From: an uncultured Prevotellaceae bacterium
Lineage (GTDB): Bacteria > Bacteroidota > Bacteroidia > Bacteroidales > Bacteroidaceae
Direction of reading: 5' to 3'
Length of the DNA stretch: 64,000 bases
Assembly (NCBI GenBank): GCA_900315095.1
Contig: OMXS01000016.1
Coordinates: forward strand, 1 to 64,000
Below are positions 12,222-22,356 of this stretch, piece by piece (the first letter of the stretch is position 1; each line of letters opens with the position of its first letter). Below the pieces are notes generated by a model that saw only the letters and a program-made list of their open reading frames with translations, searched no databases and was not told the origin of the DNA. Both the position numbers and the translations under genes were made by a program.

Positions 12222-14465
12222 ATGAGACAAAAAGGTATGACAATCTTGCTTATAGCGGCAATGTTGCTATTGGCAGGCGAGATTTCAGCAAAGTCGGCAA
12301 AACTGCCTCGAAAGCAACTGCTCAACGACAAGTGGCAGTTCGCGCTCAACGACAGCGACTTCACACGCGCACGCAACGTGACGCTGCCACACGACTGGAG
12401 CATAGAGCAGCGCTTCGACGCCAACGCTCCTGCAGGCAACGACGGAGCCTATCTGCCTACGGGCAAGGGGTGGTACCGCCGCGTGCTCACTCTCGGCGAA
12501 GCCTACAAAGACAAGAAGGTGCGCCTATACTTCGAGGGCGTATATATGAACTCCCACATCTATGTCAACGGGCATCTTGCTGGCGGCTGGCCTTACGGTT
12601 TTTCTGGATTCTGGGTGGACGTCACACCTTATATTAAAATAGGGCAAAACGAGATAGTGGTCAGCGTGGACAACTCGCAGCAGAAGAACTGCCGCTGGTA
12701 CACGGGCTCGGGCATCTATCGCAACGTGTGGCTCGTAACCACACCAAAGACATATATCGACGACTGGAGCGTGCAGGTGGCCACACCCGACATCAATCAT
12801 GTGGAACTCTCTGCAACAGTAATCCGCGAGGACGGCACCACATATCCGCTGAAGCGCACCATAGAGGTGCAGCAGCCGCGTCTGTGGTCGCCCGACGACC
12901 CTTACCTCTATGAGGCTGAACTCGAGGTGCCTGGCACCGACCGCATCACCGTAACCTACGGCATACGCACCATAGAGTATGACGGAGAGAAAGGACTGCG
13001 CCTCAACGGCAAGCCCATAAAACTGAACGGAGCCTGTCTGCATCACGACAACGGAATACTGGGTGCTGCTGCCTACGACGATGCAGAGTATCGCAAGGCG
13101 CGACTGATGAAAGAGGCGGGATTCAACGCTGTGCGCACATCACACAACCCTCCGTCGGAGGCTTTCCTTCGTGCATGTGACGAGGTGGGACTGCTGGTCA
13201 TCGACGAACTTTTAGACGGGTGGCGCGAGCATAAGAACGAGAACATCTACGACTACTCCACCCTCTTCGACCAATGGTGGCAGCGTGATGTCGACGCTTT
13301 CGTGTGCCGCGACCGTCTGCATCCCAGCATCTTCTGCTGGTCAACGGGCAACGAGGTGATTGAACGCAAGAAAATTGAGATAGTGAAGACCGCTCACAAC
13401 CTGGCGGAGCGCATACGCGCCAACGATCCGCAGAAGCGTCCCGTAACATCTGCTCTTGCTGCATGGGACCGCGACTGGGACATCTACGACCCGCTGGCTG
13501 CCGAGCACGACATCGTGGGATACAACTACCTGATATTCCTGGCAGAAGGCGACCATCAGCGCGTGCCCAAGCGCGTCATCATACAGACGGAGAGTTATCC
13601 GCGCGACGCTTGGAACAACTACCGCCAGGTAATGAACCACTCATACATCTTCGGCGACTTCGTATGGACAGGACTCGACTATCTGGGCGAGTCGGGCATC
13701 GGACGTTACTACTATGAAGGCGAGACTCCAGGAGAGTCGTGGGAGCGCCCGCTCTATCCTTGGCACGCTGCCTACTGCGGCGATGTTGACTTCACAGGAT
13801 TGCGCAAGCCCATCAGTCACTATCGCTCTATGTTGTGGAATGAGAAAGGCGAGAGTCTTTTCCTCGCGGTGCTCGAGCCCGACGGATATTACGGCAAAGT
13901 GAAGACCTCAATGTGGAGCACTTGGCCCACACAGGAGAGCTGGACTTGGCCAGGATGGGAGGGTAAACCCGTCGTTGTTGAGGTGTACAGCCGCGAGCCT
14001 AAGGTGAGTCTATATCTCAACGGAGAGTTGGTTGGCGAACAAGCGACAAAGGAGATGAAAGCAACGTTCACGCTGCCCTACCAGCCTGGAACGCTGTGCG
14101 CTAAGGCTGGCGGCGAGCAGAGGGAACTGCAGACTGCTGGAGCGCCTGCCGCTATACGTCTCACAGCCGACCGCAACAGCATCGATGCCAACGGTCTGGC
14201 GTTCGTAACGGTGGAAATAGTCGATGCACAGGGACGCGTGGTGACGACAGCCGACAACCGACTCACGTTCAACGTAACAGGGAACGCTACTCTCCTTGCT
14301 GCAGGAAACGGTAACGGAAAAGACGAAGACCCGTACTTCGACAACCAGCATAACACTTGGCACGGTCGCGCCCTCGCCGTAATACGCAACAACGGAAAGC
14401 AGGGAAAGGCGACACTCAACGTCACCGCTAAGGGACTGCCCTCAGCCAGCATATCAATAAAGTAA
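12222..14465 (+). CDS. GH2 glycoside hydrolase (beta-galactosidase-like), exported
   Basis: The 747-residue GH2 enzyme has an N-terminal signal segment (MTILLIAAMLLLAGEISA), a jelly-roll domain, a short Ig-like linker, a TIM barrel and C-terminal Ig-like domains. The acid/base is Glu378 in STGNEV and the nucleophile Glu457 in IQTESYP. The barrel begins LNGACLHHDNG, a form common in shorter Bacteroidetes GH2 enzymes. The Ig-like domain between the jelly roll and the barrel seems about 40 residues shorter than in relatives I recall. The gene starts 4 bp after the arabinofuranosidase stop, so the two are translated from one message. Confidence 0.9.
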   Translation: MRQKGMTILLIAAMLLLAGEISAKSAKLPRKQLLNDKWQFALNDSDFTRARNVTLPHDWSIEQRFDANAPAGNDGAYLPTGKGWYRRVLTLGEAYKDKKVRLYFEGVYMNSHIYVNGHLAGGWPYGFSGFWVDVTPYIKIGQNEIVVSVDNSQQKNCRWYTGSGIYRNVWLVTTPKTYIDDWSVQVATPDINHVELSATVIREDGTTYPLKRTIEVQQPRLWSPDDPYLYEAELEVPGTDRITVTYGIRTIEYDGEKGLRLNGKPIKLNGACLHHDNGILGAAAYDDAEYRKARLMKEAGFNAVRTSHNPPSEAFLRACDEVGLLVIDELLDGWREHKNENIYDYSTLFDQWWQRDVDAFVCRDRLHPSIFCWSTGNEVIERKKIEIVKTAHNLAERIRANDPQKRPVTSALAAWDRDWDIYDPLAAEHDIVGYNYLIFLAEGDHQRVPKRVIIQTESYPRDAWNNYRQVMNHSYIFGDFVWTGLDYLGESGIGRYYYEGETPGESWERPLYPWHAAYCGDVDFTGLRKPISHYRSMLWNEKGESLFLAVLEPDGYYGKVKTSMWSTWPTQESWTWPGWEGKPVVVEVYSREPKVSLYLNGELVGEQATKEMKATFTLPYQPGTLCAKAGGEQRELQTAGAPAAIRLTADRNSIDANGLAFVTVEIVDAQGRVVTTADNRLTFNVTGNATLLAAGNGNGKDEDPYFDNQHNTWHGRALAVIRNNGKQGKATLNVTAKGLPSASISIK

Positions 14466-14485
14466 CTTTCATCATACTGACAAGC

Positions 14486-14566
14486 AACTACGGATTACCC
14501 GGACTACACGAATCGTGCAATAAGGACAAAGCAAAACGTGTAACTCGGGTAGTTCGTAGTTTTATT
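14486..14566 (+). terminator. Large hairpin ending the first hydrolase operon
   Basis: AACTACG (14486) pairs with CGTAGTT (14555-14561), ACCCG with CGGGT, and CACG with CGTG, giving a long interrupted stem that runs into TTTATTG. It lies 20 bp after the GH2 stop. Confidence 0.6.
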
Positions 14567-14647
14567 GTATCTCGCAAAGACCAACATAAGCAGACTTAAA
14601 TGCTTGTAAAAATGTTCGTTTTATTTGTCAAAACAAGAACTAAACAA

Positions 14648-14677
14648 TTGTCAGAAAAATAAATATATCTATCTTTG
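14648..14677 (+). promoter_or_regulatory. Promoter of the vitamin B6 operon
   Basis: TTG at 14648-14650, a 19-bp spacer and TATCTTTG at 14670-14677 match the Bacteroidetes -33/-7 pair. The ATG follows 23 bp after the -7 box, leaving a very short leader. Confidence 0.7.
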
Positions 14678-14700
14678 CAACCGAGAATACAGAGCGTAAC

Positions 14701-15588
14701 ATGAAAAAGAGAACACAACCGATACTGACAATCACAGGAAGCGACCCCACAAGCGGCTCGGGCATCCAGGCAGACATCAAGACGATGACGGCGCTGGGCG
14801 GTTATGCAATGACCGTAATCACAAGCATCACGGCACAAACCACCTACGGCATCCAGCAGTTCCACGATATTCCGGCATCTGTGGTGAAGGAGCAGATAGA
14901 GGCGGTGATGAACGACTTCCAACCTCGTATTGTCAAGATAGGAATGGTGCGCACGATAGAGACGCTTGAGGTTATTGTCTCAGCCCTGAGGAAATACCGC
15001 CCCGAACATGTCATCTATGATGCGGTTCCCGTTTCATCGCAGGGCGAGCAGATGATGAGTGAGAGTATGGCTGAAGCCATACGTCGTGAATTGCTGCCGC
15101 TGTGCACGCTGGTGCTGAGACTTGACGACAGAGATATGCACGGAATGGCGAACCGCTACGCCAGCGCGGTGGCTGTATATCTGAGCGAAGGAATGACGGT
15201 GGAGCAGGCACAGCAACGGGCACGCAAGTACATCAGCACGCAGATAGTGAGGACAAGCAACCTGGAGGGGCGAGGCGCAGAACTATACAACAGTTTCCTC
15301 GACCATCTGTCGGAGCATTACACGCAGAACCGCGATGTTCATTTCTACGCCGACCTACTGAACGTGAGCAGCCGTTATCTGGCACAAGTGACGCGCCGCA
15401 TAGGGGGAAAGGCACCAAAGGCGATAATAGACGAATATCTAGTGGAACAGGCGGAACGCCAACTGCTTTGCACGGATAAGACTGTACAGCAGACGGCTTA
15501 CGAACTGGGGTTCTCGTCACAGGCTCACTTCACGAAGTTCTTCAAGAAGATGAAGGGCGAGAGTCCGAAAGAATTCAGAAAGGGATAA
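14701..15588 (+). CDS. ThiD/PdxK-like pseudokinase fused to an AraC-type DNA-binding domain
   Basis: Residues 1-175 follow the ThiD/pyridoxal-kinase fold: [35 protein letters not shown] and the phosphate-side helix [10 protein letters not shown]. About 80 residues between LLPLCTL and that helix are missing compared with ThiD. The anion-hole motif GTGC/GTGD is replaced by GMAN (148-151), so phosphotransfer is unlikely. Residues 190-295 are a two-HTH AraC domain ending in [25 protein letters not shown] infer a regulator that binds a B6 vitamer or a pyrimidine through the dead kinase and controls pdxST, 29 bp downstream. A residual kinase function cannot be excluded. Confidence 0.85.
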   Translation: MKKRTQPILTITGSDPTSGSGIQADIKTMTALGGYAMTVITSITAQTTYGIQQFHDIPASVVKEQIEAVMNDFQPRIVKIGMVRTIETLEVIVSALRKYRPEHVIYDAVPVSSQGEQMMSESMAEAIRRELLPLCTLVLRLDDRDMHGMANRYASAVAVYLSEGMTVEQAQQRARKYISTQIVRTSNLEGRGAELYNSFLDHLSEHYTQNRDVHFYADLLNVSSRYLAQVTRRIGGKAPKAIIDEYLVEQAERQLLCTDKTVQQTAYELGFSSQAHFTKFFKKMKGESPKEFRKG

Positions 15589-15617
15589 CACATTTACACA
15601 AAATAAACATTAAAAAC

Positions 15618-16496
15618 ATGAGCAAAGAGAACAGACAAGAACTGAACCGCAATCTGGCGCAGATGCTTAAGGGCGGTGTGATAATGGACGTAACAACACC
15701 CGAGCAGGCACGCATCGCCGAAGAGGCGGGAGCATGCGCCGTGATGGCTTTGGAGAGAATTCCTGCCGACATACGGGCAGCAGGTGGCGTGAGCCGCATG
15801 AGCGACCCTAAGATGATTCGAGGTATTCAGGAAGCGGTGACTATTCCTGTGATGGCGAAGTGCCGCATAGGACATATTGCCGAAGCGCAGATACTGCAAG
15901 CGATAGAGATTGACTATATCGACGAGAGCGAGGTACTCTCGCCTGCCGATAACATCTACCACATAGACAAGACGAAGTTTGACGTGCCTTTCGTGTGCGG
16001 TGCAAAAAACTTGGGCGAGGCTTTGCGAAGGATTGCCGAAGGTGCCACGATGATTCGCACGAAAGGAGAGCCAGGAACAGGCGACGTAGTGCAGGCGGTG
16101 AGTCACATGCGACTGATGCAGAGCGAGATACGACGTTTGGTGTCGATGAGCGACGATGAACTCTACGAGGCGGCGAAACAACTGCAGGCACCATACGAGC
16201 TGGTGCGCTATGTGCATGAGAACGGTAAGTTGCCTGTAGTGAACTTCGCTGCTGGAGGTGTGGCGACGCCTGCTGATGCGGCACTAATGATGCAACTGGG
16301 TGCTGAAGGTGTGTTCGTGGGCAGCGGTATCTTCAAGAGCGGCAATCCCGCAAAGCGAGCGCAAGCGATTGTGAAGGCTGTTACCAACTACAACGACGCA
16401 AAGATGCTGGCGGAACTGAGCGAGGATCTCGGTGAGGCGATGGTGGGTATCAACGAACATGAAATAGAACTGCTGATGGCAGAACGCGGCGTATGA
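15618..16496 (+). CDS. pdxS: Pyridoxal 5'-phosphate synthase, synthase subunit
   Basis: PdxS makes PLP from ribose 5-phosphate, glyceraldehyde 3-phosphate and ammonia supplied by PdxT. The 292 residues match the family length. The active-site stretches are present: [34 protein letters not shown] with the Lys-equivalent region, [20 protein letters not shown] and [20 protein letters not shown]. It overlaps pdxT by four bases (ATGA), so the two subunits are translationally coupled. It follows the pseudokinase-AraC gene in one operon. Confidence 0.97.
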   Translation: MSKENRQELNRNLAQMLKGGVIMDVTTPEQARIAEEAGACAVMALERIPADIRAAGGVSRMSDPKMIRGIQEAVTIPVMAKCRIGHIAEAQILQAIEIDYIDESEVLSPADNIYHIDKTKFDVPFVCGAKNLGEALRRIAEGATMIRTKGEPGTGDVVQAVSHMRLMQSEIRRLVSMSDDELYEAAKQLQAPYELVRYVHENGKLPVVNFAAGGVATPADAALMMQLGAEGVFVGSGIFKSGNPAKRAQAIVKAVTNYNDAKMLAELSEDLGEAMVGINEHEIELLMAERGV

Positions 16497-17038
16497 GAAT
16501 AGCGATACTATCTCTGCAAGGCGCTTTTGCCGAACACGAGGCGATGCTGCGCCAACTGGGTGCAGAGACCTTTGAGGTGCGCAAACTGTCCGACTGGCAG
16601 CAACCTAAAGATGGTCTCATAATACCCGGCGGGGAATCGACAACACAGATGAAACTGCTGCGCGAACTGGGGATGGCCGACGTAGTGAAGTACGCTATCA
16701 ATGAGGGTCTACCTGTCTTCGGTACCTGTGCAGGACTGATAATGCTCTCACAGTCGCACCTTGCAACTATGGACATCGAGGCTCAGCGCAACGCCTACGG
16801 CAGACAACTGGGCAGTTTCTCCACCGTGCACGAAGTGGCGGAAATAGGCAAAGACATCCCGATGACATTCATCCGTGCTCCTTTCATCAATCGTGTTTAC
16901 GGAAAGGCGCGAGAACTAGCGACAGTTGACGGGCGTGTCGTAGCAGCACGTCAAGACAACCAACTCGTCACAGCGTTCCACCCGGAACTGACCAACGACC
17001 TCCGCATTCACGACTATTTCCTAAGCATTATTGGGTGA
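16493..17038 (+). CDS. pdxT: Pyridoxal 5'-phosphate synthase, glutaminase subunit
   Basis: This class I glutaminase hydrolyses glutamine and channels ammonia into PdxS. The 181 residues contain [23 protein letters not shown], the nucleophile Cys in [10 protein letters not shown], and the His-x-Glu of the triad in AFHPELTND. The ATG lies within the pdxS stop overlap. The gene ends 240 bp before the GH31 gene, in a region with GGTGATG heptamer repeats. Confidence 0.96.
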   Translation: MRIAILSLQGAFAEHEAMLRQLGAETFEVRKLSDWQQPKDGLIIPGGESTTQMKLLRELGMADVVKYAINEGLPVFGTCAGLIMLSQSHLATMDIEAQRNAYGRQLGSFSTVHEVAEIGKDIPMTFIRAPFINRVYGKARELATVDGRVVAARQDNQLVTAFHPELTNDLRIHDYFLSIIG

Positions 17039-17170
17039 TGGGGTGTTAGGTGATGGGTGATGGGTGATGGGTGTTGGGGGTCACAACTTTTTTCTTTTAG
17101 CCAACACCTATCACCCAACAACCCGCTCGACCCCATAGGGGGCGCTTTGCTTGCAAAGAACACCTAACAA
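17033..17170. repeat. GGTGATG heptamer tract and inverse partner
   Basis: From the pdxT stop, heptamers of the type GGTGATG/GGTGTTA repeat about six times (17033-17077). The inverse motifs CACCTATCACCC and CACCTAACAACC follow at about 17105-17180, so the region can form a loose hairpin. Part of it (CGCTCGACCCCATAGGGGGCG) also occurs near 1745 and 4175. Confidence 0.6.
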
Positions 17171-17235
17171 CCGCCCATCAACCGCCCTACAAAAAAATAA
17201 TTGGCAAAAGACACTCTTTTTTCAAGTATTATGAT

Positions 17236-17243
17236 TATCTTTG
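17236..17243 (+). promoter_or_regulatory. -7 box upstream of the GH31 gene
   Basis: TATCTTTG lies 36 bp before the GH31 start. A -33 TTG at correct spacing was not found, so the assignment rests on the -7 box alone. Confidence 0.45.
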
Positions 17244-17278
17244 CAAAGTCTTAGCAATCATACATAATACTAACTTTT

Positions 17279-19684
17279 ATGAAAAGAATCCTTTTGGCCA
17301 TAGCCGTATTGGGTTTGTTCAGTTCGTTGCAAGCCCAGAATGTCGTGAACTGGAATACAGGAAAAATGGACGTGAAGGTGGAATACTTCACACCATCCAT
17401 CGTGAGAATAGTAAAGACACCAACGGGCAGCGAGTCGCGCCAGCCGAGTCTGGTGGTGCTTGCAAAACCAGAAAACGTAAGCATCACGGAAAAGGGAAAG
17501 AGCGTGACAAGCGGACAACTGGAGGTGAGACTCGACCCGAAGACAGGAGCACTTACTTTTGCCGACAGCAAGGGACGCGTGCTGCTGAAGGAGAAGGACT
17601 GCACTATGGAACGACTCACAACAGGCGGTAATACCGGAGAGTATACCGTAGGACAGACTTTCACGTTGCAGAAGGACGAGGCGATATACGGTCTGGGCAC
17701 CTTCCAAGACGGAAAACTGAACCGCAGAGGAGCGCATAAACTGATGGAGCAGTCGAATCTGGAGGACTTCCAGAACGTCATCCAGTCGGTGAACGGATGG
17801 GGATTATACTGGGACAACTATTCTCCAACGCAGTTCGACGACGATGCCAACGGTATGACACTACGCTCCCAGGTGGGCGACCGCATAGATTACTACTTCA
17901 TGCTGGGCGGTTCTGCCGACGGCGTGATAGCACAGATGCGCCACCTCACGGGCGATGTGCCTATGTTCCCGCTGTGGACATTCGGTTATTGGCAGTCGAA
18001 AGAGCGCTACAAGACGAGTGACGAACTGCTGTCAGTAGTCAGCAAGTACCGCGAACTGCACGTTCCTCTCGACGGCATCATACAAGACTGGCAGTACTGG
18101 GGTTCCAACTATTTGTGGAACGCTATGGACTTCCTCTCTGAAGACTTTGCACAGGGAGCGCAGATGGTGAAGAAAGCCCACGACATGAACACGCACCTCA
18201 TGATAAGCATCTGGGCAAGTTTCGGTCCGATGACAAAAGCATACCGTCAGTTGGCAGAGAAAGACCTGCTCTTCAGTTTCCAAACCTGGCCGCAGAGCGG
18301 ACTCACCTCGTGGCCGCCGCGTATGGAATATCCTTCAGGAGTGCGTGTGTATGACGCCTTCAGCGCAGAGGCTCGCGACATCTACTGGCAGAATCTGAAA
18401 ACACTATACGACTACGACATCGATGCGTGGTGGATGGACTCTACCGACCCTGACTGCTTCTACCCTACCGACAAAGACTACGACCATAAGGCTGGCACAA
18501 ACGGCACTTGGCGCTCGCTGCGCAACGCGTTCCCGTTGGAAACCGTTCGTGGCGTGTATCAGAAGCAAAGGGAAGAATCATCAAACAAGCGCATATTCAT
18601 AATGACTCGCTCGTCGTTTGCAGGACAGCAGCACTACGGCTCGAACATGTGGAGCGGCGACGTGTCGTCTTCATGGGACATGTTGCGCAAGCAGGTGCCC
18701 GCAGGACTGAACTTCACGTTGACAGGCAACCCAAACTTCAACACCGACATCGGCGGTTTCTTCTGCTCAGCATATAACACCCGAGGTGCTGGCTCTGCTC
18801 CGCGCAACCCGCAGTTCCAGGAACTCTACGTAAGATGGATGCAGTACGGACTGTTCTGCCCGGTGTTCCGCAGTCACGGAGCCGACGCTCCCCGCGAGAT
18901 ATGGCAGTTCGGGCAAAAGGGCGAGCCGATATACGACGCAATAGAGAAAACCATCCGTCTGCGCTACCGCCTCATTCCTTATCTATATAGTACTGCCTGG
19001 CAGGTGACATCAGCCAACGAGAGTTACTTGCGACCGCTCATCAGCGACTTCGCACAGGACAAACGCGTGTGGGATATGGCCGACGAGTTCATGTTGGGCC
19101 GCAGCATCCTCGCTGCCCCGATACTGGAACCGCAATACACCGAGGAGCGCGTCATCAAAGAAGACGCTATGACAGGATGGGACAAGAAAGAAATCGCAAC
19201 TGACAATTCTGTCCAGAATGTCGATTGGAAAGCAAACAAATCCACTACGAAGTACCTGCCGCGCGGCACACGCTGGTATGATTTCTGGACAGGCAAAGCA
19301 TACAACGGCGGGCAGAACGTCACTCTGACCACCACTATCGACCGCACGCCGATATTCGTTAAGGCGGGCAGCATACTGCCGCTGGGCCCCGAGATGGAAT
19401 ATGTGGGACAGAAATCGTGGGAGAATCTCGAGATACGCATCTATCCTGGCGCCGACGGCACATTCACTCTCTATGAAGACGAGGGCGACGGATATAACTA
19501 CGAAAAAGGCGTCTATGCCACAATCCCGTTCCTATGGAATGACAGCAAGCGCACACTCACTATCGGACAGCGACAAGGCTCTTATCCCGGAATGCTCTCC
19601 AGCAGACAATTCACCGTCATTCTGCCCGACGGCAGCAGTTACAAGGTAAGTTACGACGGAACACAGCAGGACATCAAATTATAA
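17279..19684 (+). CDS. GH31 alpha-xylosidase/alpha-glucosidase, exported
   Basis: The 801-residue protein has a signal peptide (MKRILLAIAVLGLFSSLQA). It shows the GH31 order: N-terminal beta-sandwich, a TIM barrel with LDGIIQDWQYWG, the nucleophile Asp387 in WWMDSTDPD and the acid/base Asp461 in WSGDVSSSWD, then C-terminal beta domains. GH31 enzymes of this size with WMDSTDPD are often alpha-xylosidases acting on xyloglucan fragments, which fits the fucosidase, galactosidase and GH3 neighbours. Alpha-glucosidase activity is the main alternative. It is co-directional with GH3 16 bp downstream. Confidence 0.88.
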   Translation: MKRILLAIAVLGLFSSLQAQNVVNWNTGKMDVKVEYFTPSIVRIVKTPTGSESRQPSLVVLAKPENVSITEKGKSVTSGQLEVRLDPKTGALTFADSKGRVLLKEKDCTMERLTTGGNTGEYTVGQTFTLQKDEAIYGLGTFQDGKLNRRGAHKLMEQSNLEDFQNVIQSVNGWGLYWDNYSPTQFDDDANGMTLRSQVGDRIDYYFMLGGSADGVIAQMRHLTGDVPMFPLWTFGYWQSKERYKTSDELLSVVSKYRELHVPLDGIIQDWQYWGSNYLWNAMDFLSEDFAQGAQMVKKAHDMNTHLMISIWASFGPMTKAYRQLAEKDLLFSFQTWPQSGLTSWPPRMEYPSGVRVYDAFSAEARDIYWQNLKTLYDYDIDAWWMDSTDPDCFYPTDKDYDHKAGTNGTWRSLRNAFPLETVRGVYQKQREESSNKRIFIMTRSSFAGQQHYGSNMWSGDVSSSWDMLRKQVPAGLNFTLTGNPNFNTDIGGFFCSAYNTRGAGSAPRNPQFQELYVRWMQYGLFCPVFRSHGADAPREIWQFGQKGEPIYDAIEKTIRLRYRLIPYLYSTAWQVTSANESYLRPLISDFAQDKRVWDMADEFMLGRSILAAPILEPQYTEERVIKEDAMTGWDKKEIATDNSVQNVDWKANKSTTKYLPRGTRWYDFWTGKAYNGGQNVTLTTTIDRTPIFVKAGSILPLGPEMEYVGQKSWENLEIRIYPGADGTFTLYEDEGDGYNYEKGVYATIPFLWNDSKRTLTIGQRQGSYPGMLSSRQFTVILPDGSSYKVSYDGTQQDIKL

Positions 19685-19700
19685 TAATATAACAACAACC

Positions 19701-22295
19701 ATGAAAAGACTTTTAATCATTGCGGCGGCGGCAATGTTGCTGACAAGTGCGAAAGCACAAGTGAAGTACCCTTGGCAGGACACCAGACTGTCGAGGGCAG
19801 AGCGTGTGGAGAATCTCCTGTCAATGCTCACCCCAGAGGAAAAAGTGGGACTGATGATGAACAAGAGCATCTCGATAGAGAGACTCGGGATACCATCATA
19901 CAACTGGTGGAGTGAAGCATGTCACGGTGTGCGTCAAGGCGGCTACACCGTCTATCCGCAACCTATCGGAATGGCGGCAGCATTCAGCGAGGAACTGGTA
20001 TACAAGGTATTCTCGCAGGTAAGCGACGAGGCACGCGCCAACTGGAACCGCTCAGACCACAGCGTGAAACACGTGGGAATGGGCGAGATTTACTATCCAG
20101 GCAACCCGGAACTTACCTTCTGGTGCCCCAACGTGAACATATTCCGCGACCCGAGATGGGGACGCGGTCAGGAGACATGCGGTGAAGACCCGTACATGAA
20201 CGCCGTGCTTGGAGTGCAGACGGTGTTAGGAATGCAGGGCAGCAACAAAGATTACATCAAGACCCACGCCTGCGCAAAGCACTATGCCGTTCACAGCGGT
20301 CCCGAGCCTCTGCGCCACTCGATGAACGTGGAGCCTACGAACCGCGACCTGTGGGAAACCTACCTCCCCGCATTCAAGGCTCTGGTGAAGAAGGCCAACG
20401 TGCGCGAGGTGATGTGTGCATACCAGCGCTTCGAGGGCCGTCCTTGCTGCACCAGCGACCGACTGCTCATCGATATCCTGCGCAACAAGTGGGGATATGA
20501 CGGACTCGTAGTGACCGACTGCGACGCTATAAACAACTTCTACAACAAGGGACAGCACGAGACACACAGCGACCCGCTCTCTGCAAGCGTCGACGCTGTG
20601 CTCAACGGCACCGACCTCGAGTGCGGAAAGGTGTTTATGTGTCTGACCGAAGGACTGAAGAAGGGACTTATCAAGGAAGAAGACCTTGACGGCCATCTGC
20701 GCAAGACTCTGATGGGACGTTTCGAGTTGGGTATGTTCGACCCCGCCGACATGCTTCCTTGGGCAAAACTTGGTGAGGATGTCATAAGCAGCGAGGAGCA
20801 TAACGACCTTGCCGTACAGGCTGCCCGCGAGTCGATGGTGCTGCTTCACAACAACGGAGTGCTGCCTCTCTCGAAAGACATCAAGACACTCGCTGTAGTA
20901 GGACCTAACGCCGACGACGTGGAACTGATGAACGGCAACTACGGCGGCACGCCCACCGAGGCTCATCAGCACTCTCTGCTGCAGGGCATCACCAAAGCGT
21001 TGCCCGGCACCAAAATCATATACAACAAGGCATGCGAGCTGAACGACGAGTATAACACCGTTCACCACCTGCAGGACTTCAATAACGGACAAGGCGTGAA
21101 GGTGGAGATGTGGAACAACAAGGAACTTCAGGGCGCTCCTGCACACACAGCCTACTACAACGAACTTAACTTCTCTACATTCGGAGCATGGGGATTCGCT
21201 GAGGGCGTAAACAACGACTCGCTCTCAGTACGCGTGAGCGGACAGTACACAGCCACATTCACAGGCGAGATGAAATACACTCTCGCCACCGACAACGGCT
21301 ACATCCTGCGCGTCAACGGAGAGGTGGTTGAAGAGTCGAAGGGCGGCGGTCGTCGCGGCTTCGGTTTCGGCCGCAGAGTGGAATACAAGGGATTCCCCGT
21401 AGAACAGGGCAAGACATACAACGTGGAGATAGAATACCGTCGCGGCAACGGACAGTTCGCGATGCTGCGCGGCGACATCTGCGAGCGACGCCTTGCCGAC
21501 TTCACCGACCTCGCTAACGAGTGCAGCAAGGCCGACGCCATCATCATCATCGGCGGAATATCAGCACGCATGGAAGGAGAAGGCGGCGACAAGGCCGACA
21601 TCGAACTGCCAAAGGTGCAGCAGATGCTGCTTAAGGCGATGCACAAGACTGGTCGCCCCGTAGTGTTCGTAAACTGCAGCGGCTCGGCAATAGCATTCGG
21701 AAGCGTTGAAGGCGAGTACGACGCGCTGCTGCAAGCATGGTACCCGGGACAAGGCGGTGCGCAGGCACTCGCCGACGTGCTCTTCGGCGACTATAACCCA
21801 GGCGGAAAACTGCCTGTGACATTCTATCGCTCAACAGCAGACCTGCCCGACTTCATGGACTACTCAATGAAGAACCGCACCTACCGCTACTTCACCGGGC
21901 AGCCGCAATACGCATTCGGCTACGGACTAAGTTACACCACATTCAGCGTCGGCAAGGGTAAACTGTCAAAGAAGTCGATGAAGAAGAACGGCAACGTAAC
22001 AATCACCGTACCAGTAACGAACACCGGAAAGCGCGAAGGCACCGAGACCGTGCAGGTTTACGTGAAGTCGCTCGATGATTCAGGCGCACCGATAAAAGCG
22101 CTGAAGGGATTCCAGAAACTGTCGCTCAAGCCCGGAGAGACCAAGACGGCAACCATAAAACTTGACGGCGAGGCTTTCGAGTACTACGACGAGAACATCG
22201 ACGAACTCTCCGTGCGCCCAGGACGTTACCGTCTGCTCTACGGAACATCGTCACTCGACAAAGACCTGAAGTCATTCGACTTCGTCGTGAAATAA
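19701..22295 (+). CDS. GH3 beta-glucosidase/beta-xylosidase with inserted PA14 domain, exported
   Basis: The 864-residue enzyme has a signal peptide (MKRLLIIAAAAMLLTSAKA), a GH3 N-terminal barrel with the nucleophile Asp273 in VVTDCDA, and a GH3 C-terminal domain. The latter is interrupted by a PA14-like beta-barrel around residues 475-590 (YTLATDNGYILRVNGE). A fibronectin-III-like domain closes the protein (VPVTNTGKREGTETVQVYV). SWWSEACHGV near the N-terminus is typical of beta-xylosidase/glucosidase members. It would finish oligosaccharides left by the GH31 and GH2 enzymes. It starts 16 bp after the GH31 stop. Confidence 0.92.
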   Translation: MKRLLIIAAAAMLLTSAKAQVKYPWQDTRLSRAERVENLLSMLTPEEKVGLMMNKSISIERLGIPSYNWWSEACHGVRQGGYTVYPQPIGMAAAFSEELVYKVFSQVSDEARANWNRSDHSVKHVGMGEIYYPGNPELTFWCPNVNIFRDPRWGRGQETCGEDPYMNAVLGVQTVLGMQGSNKDYIKTHACAKHYAVHSGPEPLRHSMNVEPTNRDLWETYLPAFKALVKKANVREVMCAYQRFEGRPCCTSDRLLIDILRNKWGYDGLVVTDCDAINNFYNKGQHETHSDPLSASVDAVLNGTDLECGKVFMCLTEGLKKGLIKEEDLDGHLRKTLMGRFELGMFDPADMLPWAKLGEDVISSEEHNDLAVQAARESMVLLHNNGVLPLSKDIKTLAVVGPNADDVELMNGNYGGTPTEAHQHSLLQGITKALPGTKIIYNKACELNDEYNTVHHLQDFNNGQGVKVEMWNNKELQGAPAHTAYYNELNFSTFGAWGFAEGVNNDSLSVRVSGQYTATFTGEMKYTLATDNGYILRVNGEVVEESKGGGRRGFGFGRRVEYKGFPVEQGKTYNVEIEYRRGNGQFAMLRGDICERRLADFTDLANECSKADAIIIIGGISARMEGEGGDKADIELPKVQQMLLKAMHKTGRPVVFVNCSGSAIAFGSVEGEYDALLQAWYPGQGGAQALADVLFGDYNPGGKLPVTFYRSTADLPDFMDYSMKNRTYRYFTGQPQYAFGYGLSYTTFSVGKGKLSKKSMKKNGNVTITVPVTNTGKREGTETVQVYVKSLDDSGAPIKALKGFQKLSLKPGETKTATIKLDGEAFEYYDENIDELSVRPGRYRLLYGTSSLDKDLKSFDFVVK

Positions 22296-22356
22296 GGTCA
22301 TAAACATTGCCGAGCCCGTTGCTCTCATCGCAATCGGCTTATAGATACAAACGAGG

